64,000 nt of DNA from an uncultured Chloroflexales bacterium (lineage in GTDB: Bacteria > Chloroflexota > Chloroflexia > Chloroflexales > Chloroflexaceae), in the NCBI GenBank assembly GCA_937918935.1, contig CAKZSI010000008.1, forward strand, positions 1 to 64,000. The letters run 5' to 3'. The position numbers were made by a program, and so were the translations under genes. This document shows, in pieces, positions 18,573 through 27,326 of the stretch. The notes below the pieces were generated by a model that was given only the letters and a program-made list of their open reading frames with translations, ran no database searches and was not told the DNA's origin. Within the stretch, counting starts at the first letter, position 1, and the number at the start of each line of letters is the position of its first letter.

Positions 18573-20090
18573 ATGCTCGCCAAGGTTCACAGTTGCGCCG
18601 TCATCGGGCTGGAAGGCCTTGTGGTCGAAGTCGAGGTAGACATCGCCCAGGGACTGCCGTCGTTCACCGTCGTTGGCCTGGGTGACGCGGCGGTGCAGGA
18701 GAGCCGCGAACGGGTCCGCTCGGCAGTGCGTAATTCCGGGCTGACCTTCCCGATGAAACGGCTCACGGTGAACCTGGCCCCCGCCGACCTGCGCAAGGCC
18801 GGGCCGGCCTACGATCTGCCGATCGCCGTGGGCCTGGCGCTGGCTTCGGGCCAGGTGTTCGGCGCCACCGAGGGGGCTGCCTTTATCGGCGAACTTGGCC
18901 TCGACGGCGGGGTGCGCCACACCGAGGGCGTGCTGCCAATGGCTGCGGTCGCCCGCCAGCACGGCCTCACCACGCTCTACGTGCCAGTCGAGGACGCCGC
19001 CGAAGCCAGTCTGGTGGAAGACATCAGGGTCATCCCCGTGCGGAGCCTGGCCGACCTGCTCGCCCACATCAGCGGCGAGCGGCCCATCGCCCCCTACCTC
19101 AGCCAGGCGCGCCACCTCCCCGAAGAGGAGACCTTCCCCGTAGATTTCCAGGACATCAAGGGCCAGGAACACGTCAAGCGGGCGCTGGAGGTGGCCGCCG
19201 CTGGCGGGCACAACATCCTCATGTCGGGCACGCCCGGCTCGGGCAAAACGATGATGGCCCGCGCCCTCATCTCCATCCTGCCACCCCTGCGGCTCGACGA
19301 GGCCCTGGAAGTGACCAAGATCTACAGCGTCTGCGGCCAGTTGCCCAGGGACACCCCCCTGGTGCGCCGCCGGCCCTTTTGCGCCCCCCACCACACCACC
19401 TCCATCGCCGGGCTGGTGGGTGGCGGTCCGGGGCGTGCCCGCCCGGGCATGATCAGCATGGCCCATCGGGGCGTGCTATTCCTCGACGAACTGCCCGAAT
19501 TCGGCCCCAAACTCGAGGTCCTGCGGCAACCGCTGGAGGAGCGGGTGGTCACCCTCAGTCGCTCCTCGGGGACCATTACCTACCCGGCGGCGGTGATGCT
19601 GGTGGCCGCGCAGAACCCCTGCCCCTGCGGCTGGTACGGCGACCCCGAGCGCCAGTGTACTTGCTCGCCGGCAATGGTCACGCGCTACCAGAAGCGCATC
19701 TCCGGGCCGCTGCTCGACCGGCTGGACATCCACGTTGACGTGCCGCGGGTGAACTACGAGAAGCTCAGCAGCGACCGTCTGGGCGAACCGTCGCGGACCA
19801 TCCGCGACCGAGTGATCGCCGCACGTGAACGACAGCATGAGCGTTTCGGCAGCGCGGGGACGCGGACCAATGCCGACATGGGCCCGGCCGACTTGCGGCG
19901 CCATTGCCAGCTCGACGCGGCGGGGCAGGCGCTCATGAAGGCCGCCGCGCGGCAGATGAACCTCTCGGCGCGCGGCTACCACCGCGTCATCAAGCTCGCT
20001 CGCACCATTGCCGACCTGGCTGGCGTCGAGCAGATTGGCCCGGCCCACCTGGCGGAGGCCCTCCAGTACCGGCCCTGCCGGATGGAATAA
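18573..20090 (+). CDS. YifB/ComM-family Mg-chelatase-like AAA+ ATPase
   Basis: The protein has 505 residues. The N-terminal ChlI-type fold begins MLAKVHSCAVIGLEGLVVEV and includes the family phrase GLPSFTVVGLGDAAVQESRE. The AAA+ core has Walker A GTPGSGKTMMARAL (about 225) and Walker B LFLDELPEF. A cysteine-rich insert (NPCPCGWYGDPERQCTC) and a C-terminal Mg-chelatase domain (SARGYHRVIKLARTIADL) follow. ComM members are hexameric helicases promoting branch migration during natural transformation. The start at 18573 is chosen because conservation begins there. Confidence 0.92.
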   Translation: MLAKVHSCAVIGLEGLVVEVEVDIAQGLPSFTVVGLGDAAVQESRERVRSAVRNSGLTFPMKRLTVNLAPADLRKAGPAYDLPIAVGLALASGQVFGATEGAAFIGELGLDGGVRHTEGVLPMAAVARQHGLTTLYVPVEDAAEASLVEDIRVIPVRSLADLLAHISGERPIAPYLSQARHLPEEETFPVDFQDIKGQEHVKRALEVAAAGGHNILMSGTPGSGKTMMARALISILPPLRLDEALEVTKIYSVCGQLPRDTPLVRRRPFCAPHHTTSIAGLVGGGPGRARPGMISMAHRGVLFLDELPEFGPKLEVLRQPLEERVVTLSRSSGTITYPAAVMLVAAQNPCPCGWYGDPERQCTCSPAMVTRYQKRISGPLLDRLDIHVDVPRVNYEKLSSDRLGEPSRTIRDRVIAARERQHERFGSAGTRTNADMGPADLRRHCQLDAAGQALMKAAARQMNLSARGYHRVIKLARTIADLAGVEQIGPAHLAEALQYRPCRME

Positions 20091-20291
20091 TACCATCCTG
20101 GATGTCGCGTTAGCCCGCTGCGTTCGGCGATACCGCAATATGTTCGTAACGTTCACGAGCCGCCGGACGCGGGGTGGATAGCGGATGTTTTGTTCAAAGA
20201 CCATAAGATAAGCTACAGGCTACAGATGCAAAGCCCGTCCTCACGGTCTATACCGGAATGTATTGCTTTCAGAAGACCACACGGAGCAACT

Positions 20292-20699
20292 ATGGCTCAT
20301 GCATTGATGCCAGACATAGCCCCGGTTCCTCTTCCCAACGCTCCCTGCCCGCCCGCCAACAACCCCGAGGCCATCCTGCACTGGCTCTACTGGCAGCACC
20401 TGCAAGCCGGACGGATCGAGCCGCGACGCGAACACGCCGACCCCTTCTGGCGGCGCATAGCCGAGAAACGCCACGACCAGCAGCGCCTGGCCGCCAGTCT
20501 CCGCGCCGACCCGGAACGCGAGACGCGCCTGGTTCGCATCGCCAGCCTCCTGGGACTCGACCTTTCGGAATTGGACCTCGAGGCGCAGATCGAGACGGTC
20601 GTGCGCGCGTTTGTGCCGATGCGGTATCATATCAGTGGAGAGCTTGAATTGCTGGGAGAGGTCGAACGGGCCGCCGAGGTGCTCGTGGCGACGTATTGA
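20292..20699 (+). CDS. hypothetical protein
   Basis: The protein has 135 residues; CGGAG stands six bases before ATG 20292. After a proline-rich start it is a charged, mostly helical protein (WRRIAEKRHDQQRLAASL), ending in a segment with MRYHISGELELLGEVERAAE. No membrane segment, signal peptide or known motif is seen. It is on the same strand as the YifB gene but 200 bases away. Codon use matches its neighbours, which supports a real gene. Confidence 0.6.
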   Translation: MAHALMPDIAPVPLPNAPCPPANNPEAILHWLYWQHLQAGRIEPRREHADPFWRRIAEKRHDQQRLAASLRADPERETRLVRIASLLGLDLSELDLEAQIETVVRAFVPMRYHISGELELLGEVERAAEVLVATY

Positions 20700-21016
20700 G
20701 GTGACACCGGGGATGCGATCCTCACCTTCCCCCCGGCCCCCTCCCTCTCCACCAGTGGTAAAGAGGGAGGGGGCTCCGAGCGTAGCCTGGCGGGGGCGAG
20801 TGAGGATCAGTTGCCAGTGCGAGCACTGTAGGAACCCGAGATTCCTGGTGCTGTTGCTCGATAGGGGTTCCAGGAGGGCTTCGCCCTTCCAGGCATCCTT
20901 ATTTCATCCGAGATCTACCCAATGGTGCAGTGTGTCAACAGGTGCACTGGTATACGATAGCTGGTGAGCGCCAGGCTTCCAGTGTGGCGTTACCATGGTG
21001 AGTAAAGGAGCAGTCT
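20700..21016. other. intergenic region with hairpins
   Basis: It contains a long imperfect inverted repeat (CCCCCTCCCTCT about 20739-20750 with AGAGGGAGGGGG about 20763-20774) and a GGAGGGC/GCCCTTCC element about 20870-20893. No gene is seen. Confidence 0.4.
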
Positions 21017-21403
21017 ATGGGTCTCTTTGAACGCAAAAGTCCCGCCGAGGACATGATTGAACAGGCAGAAAGCAGTGCCGCGGCTGCGGTTGAGCAACTC
21101 GCCCAGACGATCCGCGAGCGTGTGGACAACGAGACCGGCCAGCAAATCGCCAAATTGCTCACGCGCCTGGCCGAGCGCGTCGACGCGATGGACCTGGCCG
21201 CACAGATGGAGAAGGCCGCACAGCGCGTCAGCGAGCAGGTCGAGGAGAAGGGCGAGCAACTGGCTGCCCTCGGCGCCAGATCGGTCCCTGAGCAGCCATC
21301 GGGATGGATCACCCCCTCGCTGATAGGATTCTTGCTGGGCCTCGGCACGGGGATCGTGCTGGATCGCTTCGTCTTCAGCCAGCAAGAGGGTAAGCCTGTT
21401 TAG
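21017..21403 (+). CDS. small tail-anchored coiled-coil protein, unknown function
   Basis: The protein has 128 residues; AAGGAG is six bases before the ATG. The first ~90 residues are heptad-rich and acidic/basic (IEQAESSAAAAVEQLAQTI, MEKAAQRVSEQVEEKGEQL), predicting coiled coil. A single hydrophobic helix follows near the C-terminus (ITPSLIGFLLGLGTGIVL), then a short basic tail. It is probably a membrane-attached scaffold or stress protein. I do not recognise a family. Confidence 0.65.
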   Translation: MGLFERKSPAEDMIEQAESSAAAAVEQLAQTIRERVDNETGQQIAKLLTRLAERVDAMDLAAQMEKAAQRVSEQVEEKGEQLAALGARSVPEQPSGWITPSLIGFLLGLGTGIVLDRFVFSQQEGKPV

Positions 21404-21444
21404 TCCTGCGTCCGAGCGTATGTGATCGGTCGGCTCTCGCCTGG

Positions 21445-21483
21445 TAAGGCCGAAGCGTTGGTGCAGCCGATGCTTCGGCCTTA
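21445..21483. repeat. GGCCGAAGC palindrome, copy 1
   Basis: TAAGGCCGAAGC (21445-21456) and its exact complement (21472-21483) flank a 15-base loop. A second copy with a related loop lies at 27213-27243. Confidence 0.75.
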
Positions 21484-21514
21484 CTACGCGGCGCAGCCAG
21501 GAGACTGTCCGACA

Positions 21515-22690
21515 ATGTTCCCACAGTTGACTATCAGCGGAGCAGCCTACGAGCGCGGATGGGCTTACGGCGCCGCGGTCGCACCCATGATCCGCCACAG
21601 CATCGCCAGTTACGCCCGGCTCTTCGCCGTGCGACGAGGCATGGACTGGGCGACCAGTCAGGCCGAGGCGCTGCGCTTCGTGCCCCTGCTCGCCAGTGTG
21701 GTCCCCGATCTGCTTGAGGAGATGCGCGGCATCGCCGACGGCGCCGGCTGCGCCCTGGGCGAAATTATTGCGCTCAACGTGCGTACCGAGCTGCTGGCCG
21801 GTATTTCCCCGGGCAGCTATCACCCCGACGGCCCGGCCGCGCGCGCCCGTAACCGCCTGGCCGGCGTGCCCGAACATCCGCCCGAGCCGAGAGAAACCGA
21901 GTTGCCATCCGCGCGGGTCGCGGACGATGGCGAATGCACCACCGTGGCGGCGACGGGCGCCGCGACCCTGGAGGGCGGTACGTTCCTGGCGCAGACCTGG
22001 GACTGGCAGGGCGATCAGCGCGCCGCATGCCTGCTGTTACGGGTGCGCGCCCCCGGTGAACCCGACATCCTGACCCTGACCGAAGCGGGGATGCTTGCCA
22101 AGTGCGGCCTGAACGGCGCTGGCGTGGCAGTCGCGCTGAACCTGCTCCGCTCGCGCAAGGACGGCCGCGACGTGGGAATGCCGGTGCACGTGCTGCTGCG
22201 CAAGATGCTCCAGGGTCAGGACTTCGCCGCGGCGCGGGCATGCACCGACCTGGCCGCGCCGAGTGCTTCATCGTGCGTCACGCTGGCAAGCGACCGTGGC
22301 GACCTGGTGAGCCTGGAGATCACCCCGGATGGTGTGGCGGAAGTACACACCAGGGCAGGGCTGCTGGCCCATGCCAACCACTGCGTTGACCCGCGCGCGG
22401 CGGCGGGTGAATGCCCGCTGGAACCAACCTCGACCACGCAGGAGCGCCTGGGGCGAGCGTGGGATCTGTTGCGCGGCGGCGCCGGGCGACTCGATGTCAC
22501 GGCGCTCCAGGCCATCCTGACCGATCACCAGGGCGCGCCGCGCTGCATCTGCCGGCACCCTGATCCGCGCGTGCCCCGCCTGGACCGGGCCGAGAGCATC
22601 TGCGGCCTGGTCATGGATCTGCGAGCGCGGGTCATACACGTAGCGCCGCACGTACCCTGCACAGCGCCCTTCGCGCCGGTGGCGCTGTAG
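21515..22690 (+). CDS. C45-family peptidase / acyl-CoA:6-APA acyltransferase-like Ntn hydrolase
   Basis: The protein has 391 residues from ATG 21515 (MFPQLTISGAAYERGWAYG). The N-terminal half resembles the AAT/C45 family, with GAAYERGWAYGAAVA and EEMRGIADGAGCALGEIIALNVRTEL. The putative nucleophile Cys141 sits in GECTTVAA, where family members cut themselves to expose the cysteine. TWDW and the AGMLAKCGLNGAGVAVALN region follow. Members act on amide bonds of acylated substrates; the substrate here is unknown. An in-frame extension to 21422 would translate through the palindrome at 21445-21483 and is rejected. Confidence 0.85.
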   Translation: MFPQLTISGAAYERGWAYGAAVAPMIRHSIASYARLFAVRRGMDWATSQAEALRFVPLLASVVPDLLEEMRGIADGAGCALGEIIALNVRTELLAGISPGSYHPDGPAARARNRLAGVPEHPPEPRETELPSARVADDGECTTVAATGAATLEGGTFLAQTWDWQGDQRAACLLLRVRAPGEPDILTLTEAGMLAKCGLNGAGVAVALNLLRSRKDGRDVGMPVHVLLRKMLQGQDFAAARACTDLAAPSASSCVTLASDRGDLVSLEITPDGVAEVHTRAGLLAHANHCVDPRAAAGECPLEPTSTTQERLGRAWDLLRGGAGRLDVTALQAILTDHQGAPRCICRHPDPRVPRLDRAESICGLVMDLRARVIHVAPHVPCTAPFAPVAL

Positions 22691-22775
22691 AACAGCGACG
22701 GGCGCCGCCGCTTCCCCTTCCCTTGCAGTGAAGAAACGTCCACGGACAACAGACGCACGTGGCACGCTTCTCTTG

Positions 22776-22804
22776 TTGCAAATACCTTTTGTCATATATA
22801 CAAT
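22776..22804 (+). promoter_or_regulatory. candidate promoter of the 22.9-kb membrane protein
   Basis: TTGCAA (22776-22781), 17 bases, TACAAT (22799-22804). It sits in an AT-rich island unlike the surroundings. A hairpin-rich leader of about 130 nt follows before the ATG. Confidence 0.55.
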
Positions 22805-22938
22805 AGATTTGTACAGGGAAGCCGCATACCACCAGAAAGGGGAAGGGTTTGTGAGGGCTTCGCCCCTGACGAAACCTCCCTTCCGGCAAGCTGGTTCCGC
22901 GCAGGGTCGCCGCTTGAAACAAAGGAGTGAAGACGGCT

Positions 22939-23628
22939 ATGGAAGGCGTCACCGTTCCTCTCGCGTTGCAAGACTACATGACGGTCATCTTCTCGGCCCT
23001 TGGTCTGGCCATCCTCACCCGCATGGTCTACCAGCTTAATCGAGAGTTGGGGCGCATGGCCCTGGCCGGCACGGTGCTGATCGTGCTGGGGGGCTTTCTG
23101 AAGGCGAGCGGCAAACTGGTAAGCGCCGCCGGCGGCCCCGATCTGGCGCTGCTGCATCAGGGCCTCTTTCCCTTGATTGCGCCTGGCTTCGCGCTCATGG
23201 CCTGGTCACTTTACCAGATCCGCCGCGTGTTCCGTGACCAGCCACCTCTGCAAAGGCCCTGGCTCGTGCCCGCGGTAATTATTGCCGTCTCTGGCATCGG
23301 TGTCACTGCCCTGGCTCTGGCCGGGGGGCCGTGGAAGGTGCCGCTGATCCTGCTGGCCACCGTTGGCAACGTGAGTATGCTCATCATGCTGGCCCTCGCT
23401 GCCTGGGGCCGCAACATGTGGTTCACCGGATCGCTCTTCATCGTGACCCTGGTGGTGGTGCTGGTCATGTCGCAACTTGCCAACACGAAAGACGTGTCGA
23501 TCGGGATGATCTGGTTTGAACAGATCACCCAGACGGTGGCACAGATGCTCTTTGTCCTGGCCGCCTGGAACTACACTCAGAAGGTCGAAGCGGCGTACGC
23601 CCGCCCCCTGGCCGCCCAGACAGTGTGA
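22939..23628 (+). CDS. multi-pass membrane protein, unknown function
   Basis: The protein has 229 residues from ATG 22939; AAAGGAG at 22921-22927 favours this start over the GTG that overlaps it. Seven hydrophobic helices are visible, beginning with DYMTVIFSALGLAILTRMVYQL and ending with ITQTVAQMLFVLAAWNY. Short charged loops lie between them and no cofactor motifs are evident. It precedes the five-heme lipoprotein on the same strand, but a palindrome and 200 bases separate them. No family is recognised with confidence. Confidence 0.7.
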   Translation: MEGVTVPLALQDYMTVIFSALGLAILTRMVYQLNRELGRMALAGTVLIVLGGFLKASGKLVSAAGGPDLALLHQGLFPLIAPGFALMAWSLYQIRRVFRDQPPLQRPWLVPAVIIAVSGIGVTALALAGGPWKVPLILLATVGNVSMLIMLALAAWGRNMWFTGSLFIVTLVVVLVMSQLANTKDVSIGMIWFEQITQTVAQMLFVLAAWNYTQKVEAAYARPLAAQTV

Positions 23629-23634
23629 TACGAG

Positions 23635-23665
23635 GGGTGTGGGGAAACCAGGTTTCCCCATACCC
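23635..23665. repeat. GGGGAAACC-type palindrome
   Basis: A 15-bp stem (one wobble pair) around a single A, seven bases after the stop of the membrane protein gene. Confidence 0.75.
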
Positions 23666-23847
23666 TGCTCAGCGGGAGGCAGAAGAGTGTAGGAAGGCCA
23701 GACCCGCACAGGCTCTTTTCGACCAGTTGCGCCGCCAGGTAGCCGAGACCTAACGATAAGGGAACAGGTATTTACCGCTCACTCGGATCAGTCTGGCTAT
23801 ACTCATTCCAGGCTAGCCAGTGCCAGACGCCCCTGAGAGGAGCGGAG

Positions 23848-24939
23848 ATGTGTAGCTTGCGTTTATGGCGCGCCGGCGGTCTGTTGGTGACCATTATCCT
23901 TGTTGCCAGCATACTGGCCGGTTGTAGCGCCGGTCCCTCCACTGCTGCTTTGCTCGATCCCCCATCGCCTGCGTCACCATCGCCTGTGCCGGCCCCGGAC
24001 GATGCAGAGGTGGGCCGGCAACTCTTCACCGGCCAGATCGCCGTGCCTGGTTTCGTGGCATGCATCGGTTGTCATAGCGTCAATCCTGCTGGACGAGCGG
24101 GGATCGGCCCGAACCTGGCCGAGATCGGCCAGATCGCCGGCCAACGGATCCCCGGAATGTCGGCTGCCGAGTACATCGAAGAATCGATCCGTTTTCACGA
24201 TGCCTTTGTAGTTCCAGGCTACGGCCCGGGGATTGCACGGGGCGCGATGGGAGGCAGAGATTTTGACGAGGTGCTGAGCGACGCCCAGGTGGTCGCTCTG
24301 GTGGCGTATCTGATGAGCCTGCCCGCCAGCCCATCCGGCGCCGATCCTCCATCGGGCGTCACCGGGGCGCTTTCCCTGCCCCCATCAGACACCGCGACGC
24401 CGCGGGTCACCACAAGCGCCACCACAACCCCCACGGCAAGCGTTACCGCCAGCGCAACCCCCATGACGAGCGTTACCGCCAGCGCAACCCCTGGCCCCAC
24501 CACAACGCCCACAGCAAGCGCCACCAGGGGCGCAACCACTAGCGCCACCCCGGCCGCAACCAGCACTTCGACAGCAAGCCCAACGCCGGCAGTAACCCCG
24601 GTTGCAACGCCCACGGCACCACCCTCGCCGACACCGCCACCCACCCCGACGCCAACGCCAGTCGCAACGCCTACCGTGGTTGCCGTCGCCTCGCCGACCT
24701 CGGCGCCGTTACCCTCGGCGCCTGACGAACCCAATCTTGCGCGCTACGCCGGGTGCGTGAGTTGTCACAACCAGCATCCGCAACAGGTGCGCATGCCCCA
24801 CCCGCTGAACCCGACATGCAACGAGTGCCACCGTGGATCGCCGAACCGCATCGGCTGCCCGACATGCCACAGTATGCATGCGATTGACAACAAGCACGAA
24901 CCCATACCCGATCTTGCCTGCGCGACATGTCATCAGTAG
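23848..24939 (+). CDS. five-heme cytochrome c lipoprotein
   Basis: The protein has 363 residues. A lipoprotein signal peptide (lipobox ILAGC, Cys26) sends it across the membrane. A mono-heme cytochrome-like domain follows (CIGCH at 72-76, with ALVAYLMSLP at its end near 155). Next comes a linker of about 140 residues made almost only of Thr, Ala, Pro, Ser and Val, with short repeats such as TASVTASATP. The last 60 residues pack four more CxxCH sites (CVSCH, CNECH, CPTCH, CATCH) with extra histidines as possible distal ligands. It probably carries electrons at the outer face. Partners are not encoded next to it. GAGAGGAG precedes the ATG. Confidence 0.88.
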   Translation: MCSLRLWRAGGLLVTIILVASILAGCSAGPSTAALLDPPSPASPSPVPAPDDAEVGRQLFTGQIAVPGFVACIGCHSVNPAGRAGIGPNLAEIGQIAGQRIPGMSAAEYIEESIRFHDAFVVPGYGPGIARGAMGGRDFDEVLSDAQVVALVAYLMSLPASPSGADPPSGVTGALSLPPSDTATPRVTTSATTTPTASVTASATPMTSVTASATPGPTTTPTASATRGATTSATPAATSTSTASPTPAVTPVATPTAPPSPTPPPTPTPTPVATPTVVAVASPTSAPLPSAPDEPNLARYAGCVSCHNQHPQQVRMPHPLNPTCNECHRGSPNRIGCPTCHSMHAIDNKHEPIPDLACATCHQ

Positions 24940-25466
24940 CAATGGCCCGGGAGGCTGTTTCTACGCCTGGTCGTCTCCCTGCATCGCTGAAGCCGGGCCG
25001 GTTCTCGGTCACCCTCACATCAGTTTGGAGGGGGCAACGCGCGTATGTGAAACGTAATGGATTTAGACCTGGCTCTGAAACAGAACGTCGCACAACCCCA
25101 CACGGGCTATGCAAAGATGCTGCTGGAAAACCCGGGAGCGCGGGCCGCTGGCTCGCATGCCGGCAGGACGCCCCCGCTCCTGGTCGCATCCACACAAGAG
25201 TTCGCCAGCAGTATCAGGCAAAGTCTTTGGGGCAAGTCCCCAACCCCACATGTTTCGCTGGTTTTGGCGGCCTGGCCGGCCCGTACTCCCCGCCGGAGGC
25301 GGACTTCGCCACGGCCCTGACACTGCACCACGCCTTGTACAGTGCATGCTAAGGTAGTGGTACAATAATGTTAAGCACGGTCCCGCGTGGCTTCGAAAGG
25401 TAGAGCCTCAGGTGCGTTTCAAACCGGCTTGAGAATCTGACCTTCACCTCACTGGAATGGAAGCCG
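24940..25466. other. intergenic region with dispersed repeat and operator-like inverted repeat
   Basis: This 527-base gap has no recognisable gene. It includes an 18-base block at 25254-25271 nearly identical to 576-593. An inverted repeat TTGTAC (25335-25340)/GTACAA (25360-25365) overlaps TACAAT and may be a regulated promoter of the next gene. Confidence 0.4.
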
Positions 25467-25862
25467 ATGGTTCTGATTGCGACCCTCTGCGCCCCGATGC
25501 GCGTTGCGTTGAGTCGCCTGGTTGCGCGTCGAGGCATGACCGCCCTGGTCTGTTTTGATGGCGCAGCGGCAGTAGCCGCCGGGCGCGCGCAACGCGGTGA
25601 GTTGCGCGGCGCGATCCTCGATGCCGACCTGCCCACGATGAGCGGCCCGGACGTCGCCCGCGCCCTGGAAGATGAAGTTGGTCCTCTGCCAACCTTTTTC
25701 CTCGCTCACCCTTCTGTTCCATTGCCATCCAACCCTTCCGGCATCAGTGACGACGAACTGGCGCAGATCGATGCCTGGCTCGCGAGGCTTGCACTCGCGC
25801 CATCTCTGGAGCGGCTGCGAGCTTCCGAACCCGAGCTGGTGCTTGAGGATATGAGCTTCTAG
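25467..25862 (+). CDS. degenerate receiver-domain protein
   Basis: The protein has 131 residues. It has a receiver-like core: MRVALSRLVARRGMTALVCFDG, then AILDADLPTMSG with the phospho-acceptor position at Asp52. The N-terminal acidic pair is absent (LCAP stands there), and the conserved Lys-Pro near the end is replaced by AHPS. Phosphorylation by the normal mechanism is therefore doubtful. There is no output domain and no adjacent kinase. It may be a pseudo-receiver used for protein contacts. Confidence 0.6.
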   Translation: MVLIATLCAPMRVALSRLVARRGMTALVCFDGAAAVAAGRAQRGELRGAILDADLPTMSGPDVARALEDEVGPLPTFFLAHPSVPLPSNPSGISDDELAQIDAWLARLALAPSLERLRASEPELVLEDMSF

Positions 25863-26049
25863 GCGCTGGCCGACCCGTCACGTGCGCTCGGACGGAGTAC
25901 CAGGCCCCGTATCGAGGGTGAAGGCTTCCCAGAATTTCCCACGTTCCTGCGCGCCGGGAGGGTCTGGGAGTGCAAGCCCTCCCAGGAACATTCTGTTGTT
26001 GTGCGGCTGCGCCGCCCAGGCCCTGACATCTGCATAGGAGGTTGCCCCG

Positions 26050-27105
26050 ATGAGCCGGCTCGAACAGACCATCGCCCAGATCGCCCCCCTCGACAGTGAA
26101 GCCATGGCCGCGGCGCGGGCACGCCAGGCTGTGCTGACGAAGCCCCAGGGCGCCCTGGGGCGTCTGGAAACGCTGGCCACGCAGATCGCCGGGATCACCG
26201 GCGATCCGCGTCCGCGTCTGCTCCAGCCGGCGGTGGTGGTGATGGCCGGCGACCACGGCGTGGCTGCACAGGGTGTGAGCCTCTACCCCGCCGAGGTCAC
26301 GCCGCAGATGGTGCTGAACTTTCTGCGTGGCGGCGCGGCGATCAACGTCCTGGCGCGCCACGTTGGCGCGCGGGTGGTCGTGGTTGACATGGGAGTGGCA
26401 GTCGATCTGCCACCCCACCCCGAGTTGCTGGTACGCAAGATCGCCCACGGCACCCGCGATTTCAGCCGCGAGCCGGCGATGAGCCGCGAACAGGCTCAAC
26501 AGGCCGTAGAGACCGGTATCATGGTGGTGGAGGACGTGATCACCGCGGGCGTTGATGTGGTTGCCACCGGCGATATGGGCATTGGCAATACTACCCCCTC
26601 AAGCGCCATCGTTGTCGCCATCACTGGCCGGCCAGTCGCCGAAGTGACCGGACGCGGCACCGGTCTGGATGATGCCGGACTGGCCCGCAAAGTGGCCGTG
26701 ATCGAGGCTGCGCTGGCCCTCCACCAACCCGATCCAACTGATGGCCTGGATGTGCTGGCCAAGGTCGGAGGATTGGAGATCGGCGGGCTGGCCGGGGTGA
26801 TGATCGGCGCGGCGGCCCGGCGCGTACCGGTGGTGGTTGACGGCTTTATCTCCGGCGCGGCGGCCCTTATCGCCAGCGCTCTGGCGCCGGCTGTGCAGCC
26901 CTACCTGATCGCCGGGCATCGCTCGGTCGAACGGGGTCATCAGGCCGTTTTTGGCCGGCTTGACCTCGAGCCGCTGCTCGACCTGGGGTTGCGCCTGGGT
27001 GAAGGCACGGGAGCGGTGCTGGCCATTTCGCTCTGCCAGGCCGCCTGCAAGATCCTCGATGAGATGGCTACCTTTGGCGAAGCCGGAGTGTCGGGACCGG
27101 CGTAG
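26050..27105 (+). CDS. cobT: nicotinate-nucleotide:dimethylbenzimidazole phosphoribosyltransferase
   Basis: The protein has 351 residues, the family's usual length; AGGAGG is nine bases before the ATG. Signature stretches are TKPQGALGRLE, VMAGDHGVAAQGVSLYPAEVT, TGDMGIGNTTPSSA and the late LGEGTGAVLAI that carries the catalytic glutamate. It makes alpha-ribazole phosphate for the lower ligand of cobalamin. It stands alone: no other cob genes and no recognisable cobalamin riboswitch are in the adjacent gaps. That suggests lower-ligand remodelling or pathway genes dispersed elsewhere. Confidence 0.94.
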   Translation: MSRLEQTIAQIAPLDSEAMAAARARQAVLTKPQGALGRLETLATQIAGITGDPRPRLLQPAVVVMAGDHGVAAQGVSLYPAEVTPQMVLNFLRGGAAINVLARHVGARVVVVDMGVAVDLPPHPELLVRKIAHGTRDFSREPAMSREQAQQAVETGIMVVEDVITAGVDVVATGDMGIGNTTPSSAIVVAITGRPVAEVTGRGTGLDDAGLARKVAVIEAALALHQPDPTDGLDVLAKVGGLEIGGLAGVMIGAAARRVPVVVDGFISGAAALIASALAPAVQPYLIAGHRSVERGHQAVFGRLDLEPLLDLGLRLGEGTGAVLAISLCQAACKILDEMATFGEAGVSGPA

Positions 27106-27212
27106 ACGCTCCCCTACCCGCCGAGAGAGTGCAGGAGGGCGCGGTTCTCCGAGGGTTTCCCCACGTTGTTACCAACCAGTGCCACGTTCGAGTCTGGTTG
27201 CCCGGTTAGTGG

Positions 27213-27243
27213 GCCGAAGCATTGGCACAGCTAATGCTTCGGC
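27213..27243. repeat. GGCCGAAGC palindrome, copy 2
   Basis: GCCGAAGCATT (27213-27223) and its exact complement (27233-27243). Stem and loop resemble copy 1 at 21445-21483. Confidence 0.7.
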
Positions 27244-27326
27244 TACCAGGCCAGGACTGACGCCCGCTGTCGGATGGAGCGCCAGGATGGTCCGCGAGGG
27301 CGCGGCCCTTCCAGTTTTCTCCTTCA

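Noticed and set aside
25863-26049. cobalamin riboswitch before cobT
   Set aside because: No B12-box-like core or long folded leader is visible; the gap holds only a GGGAGGGC-type hairpin.
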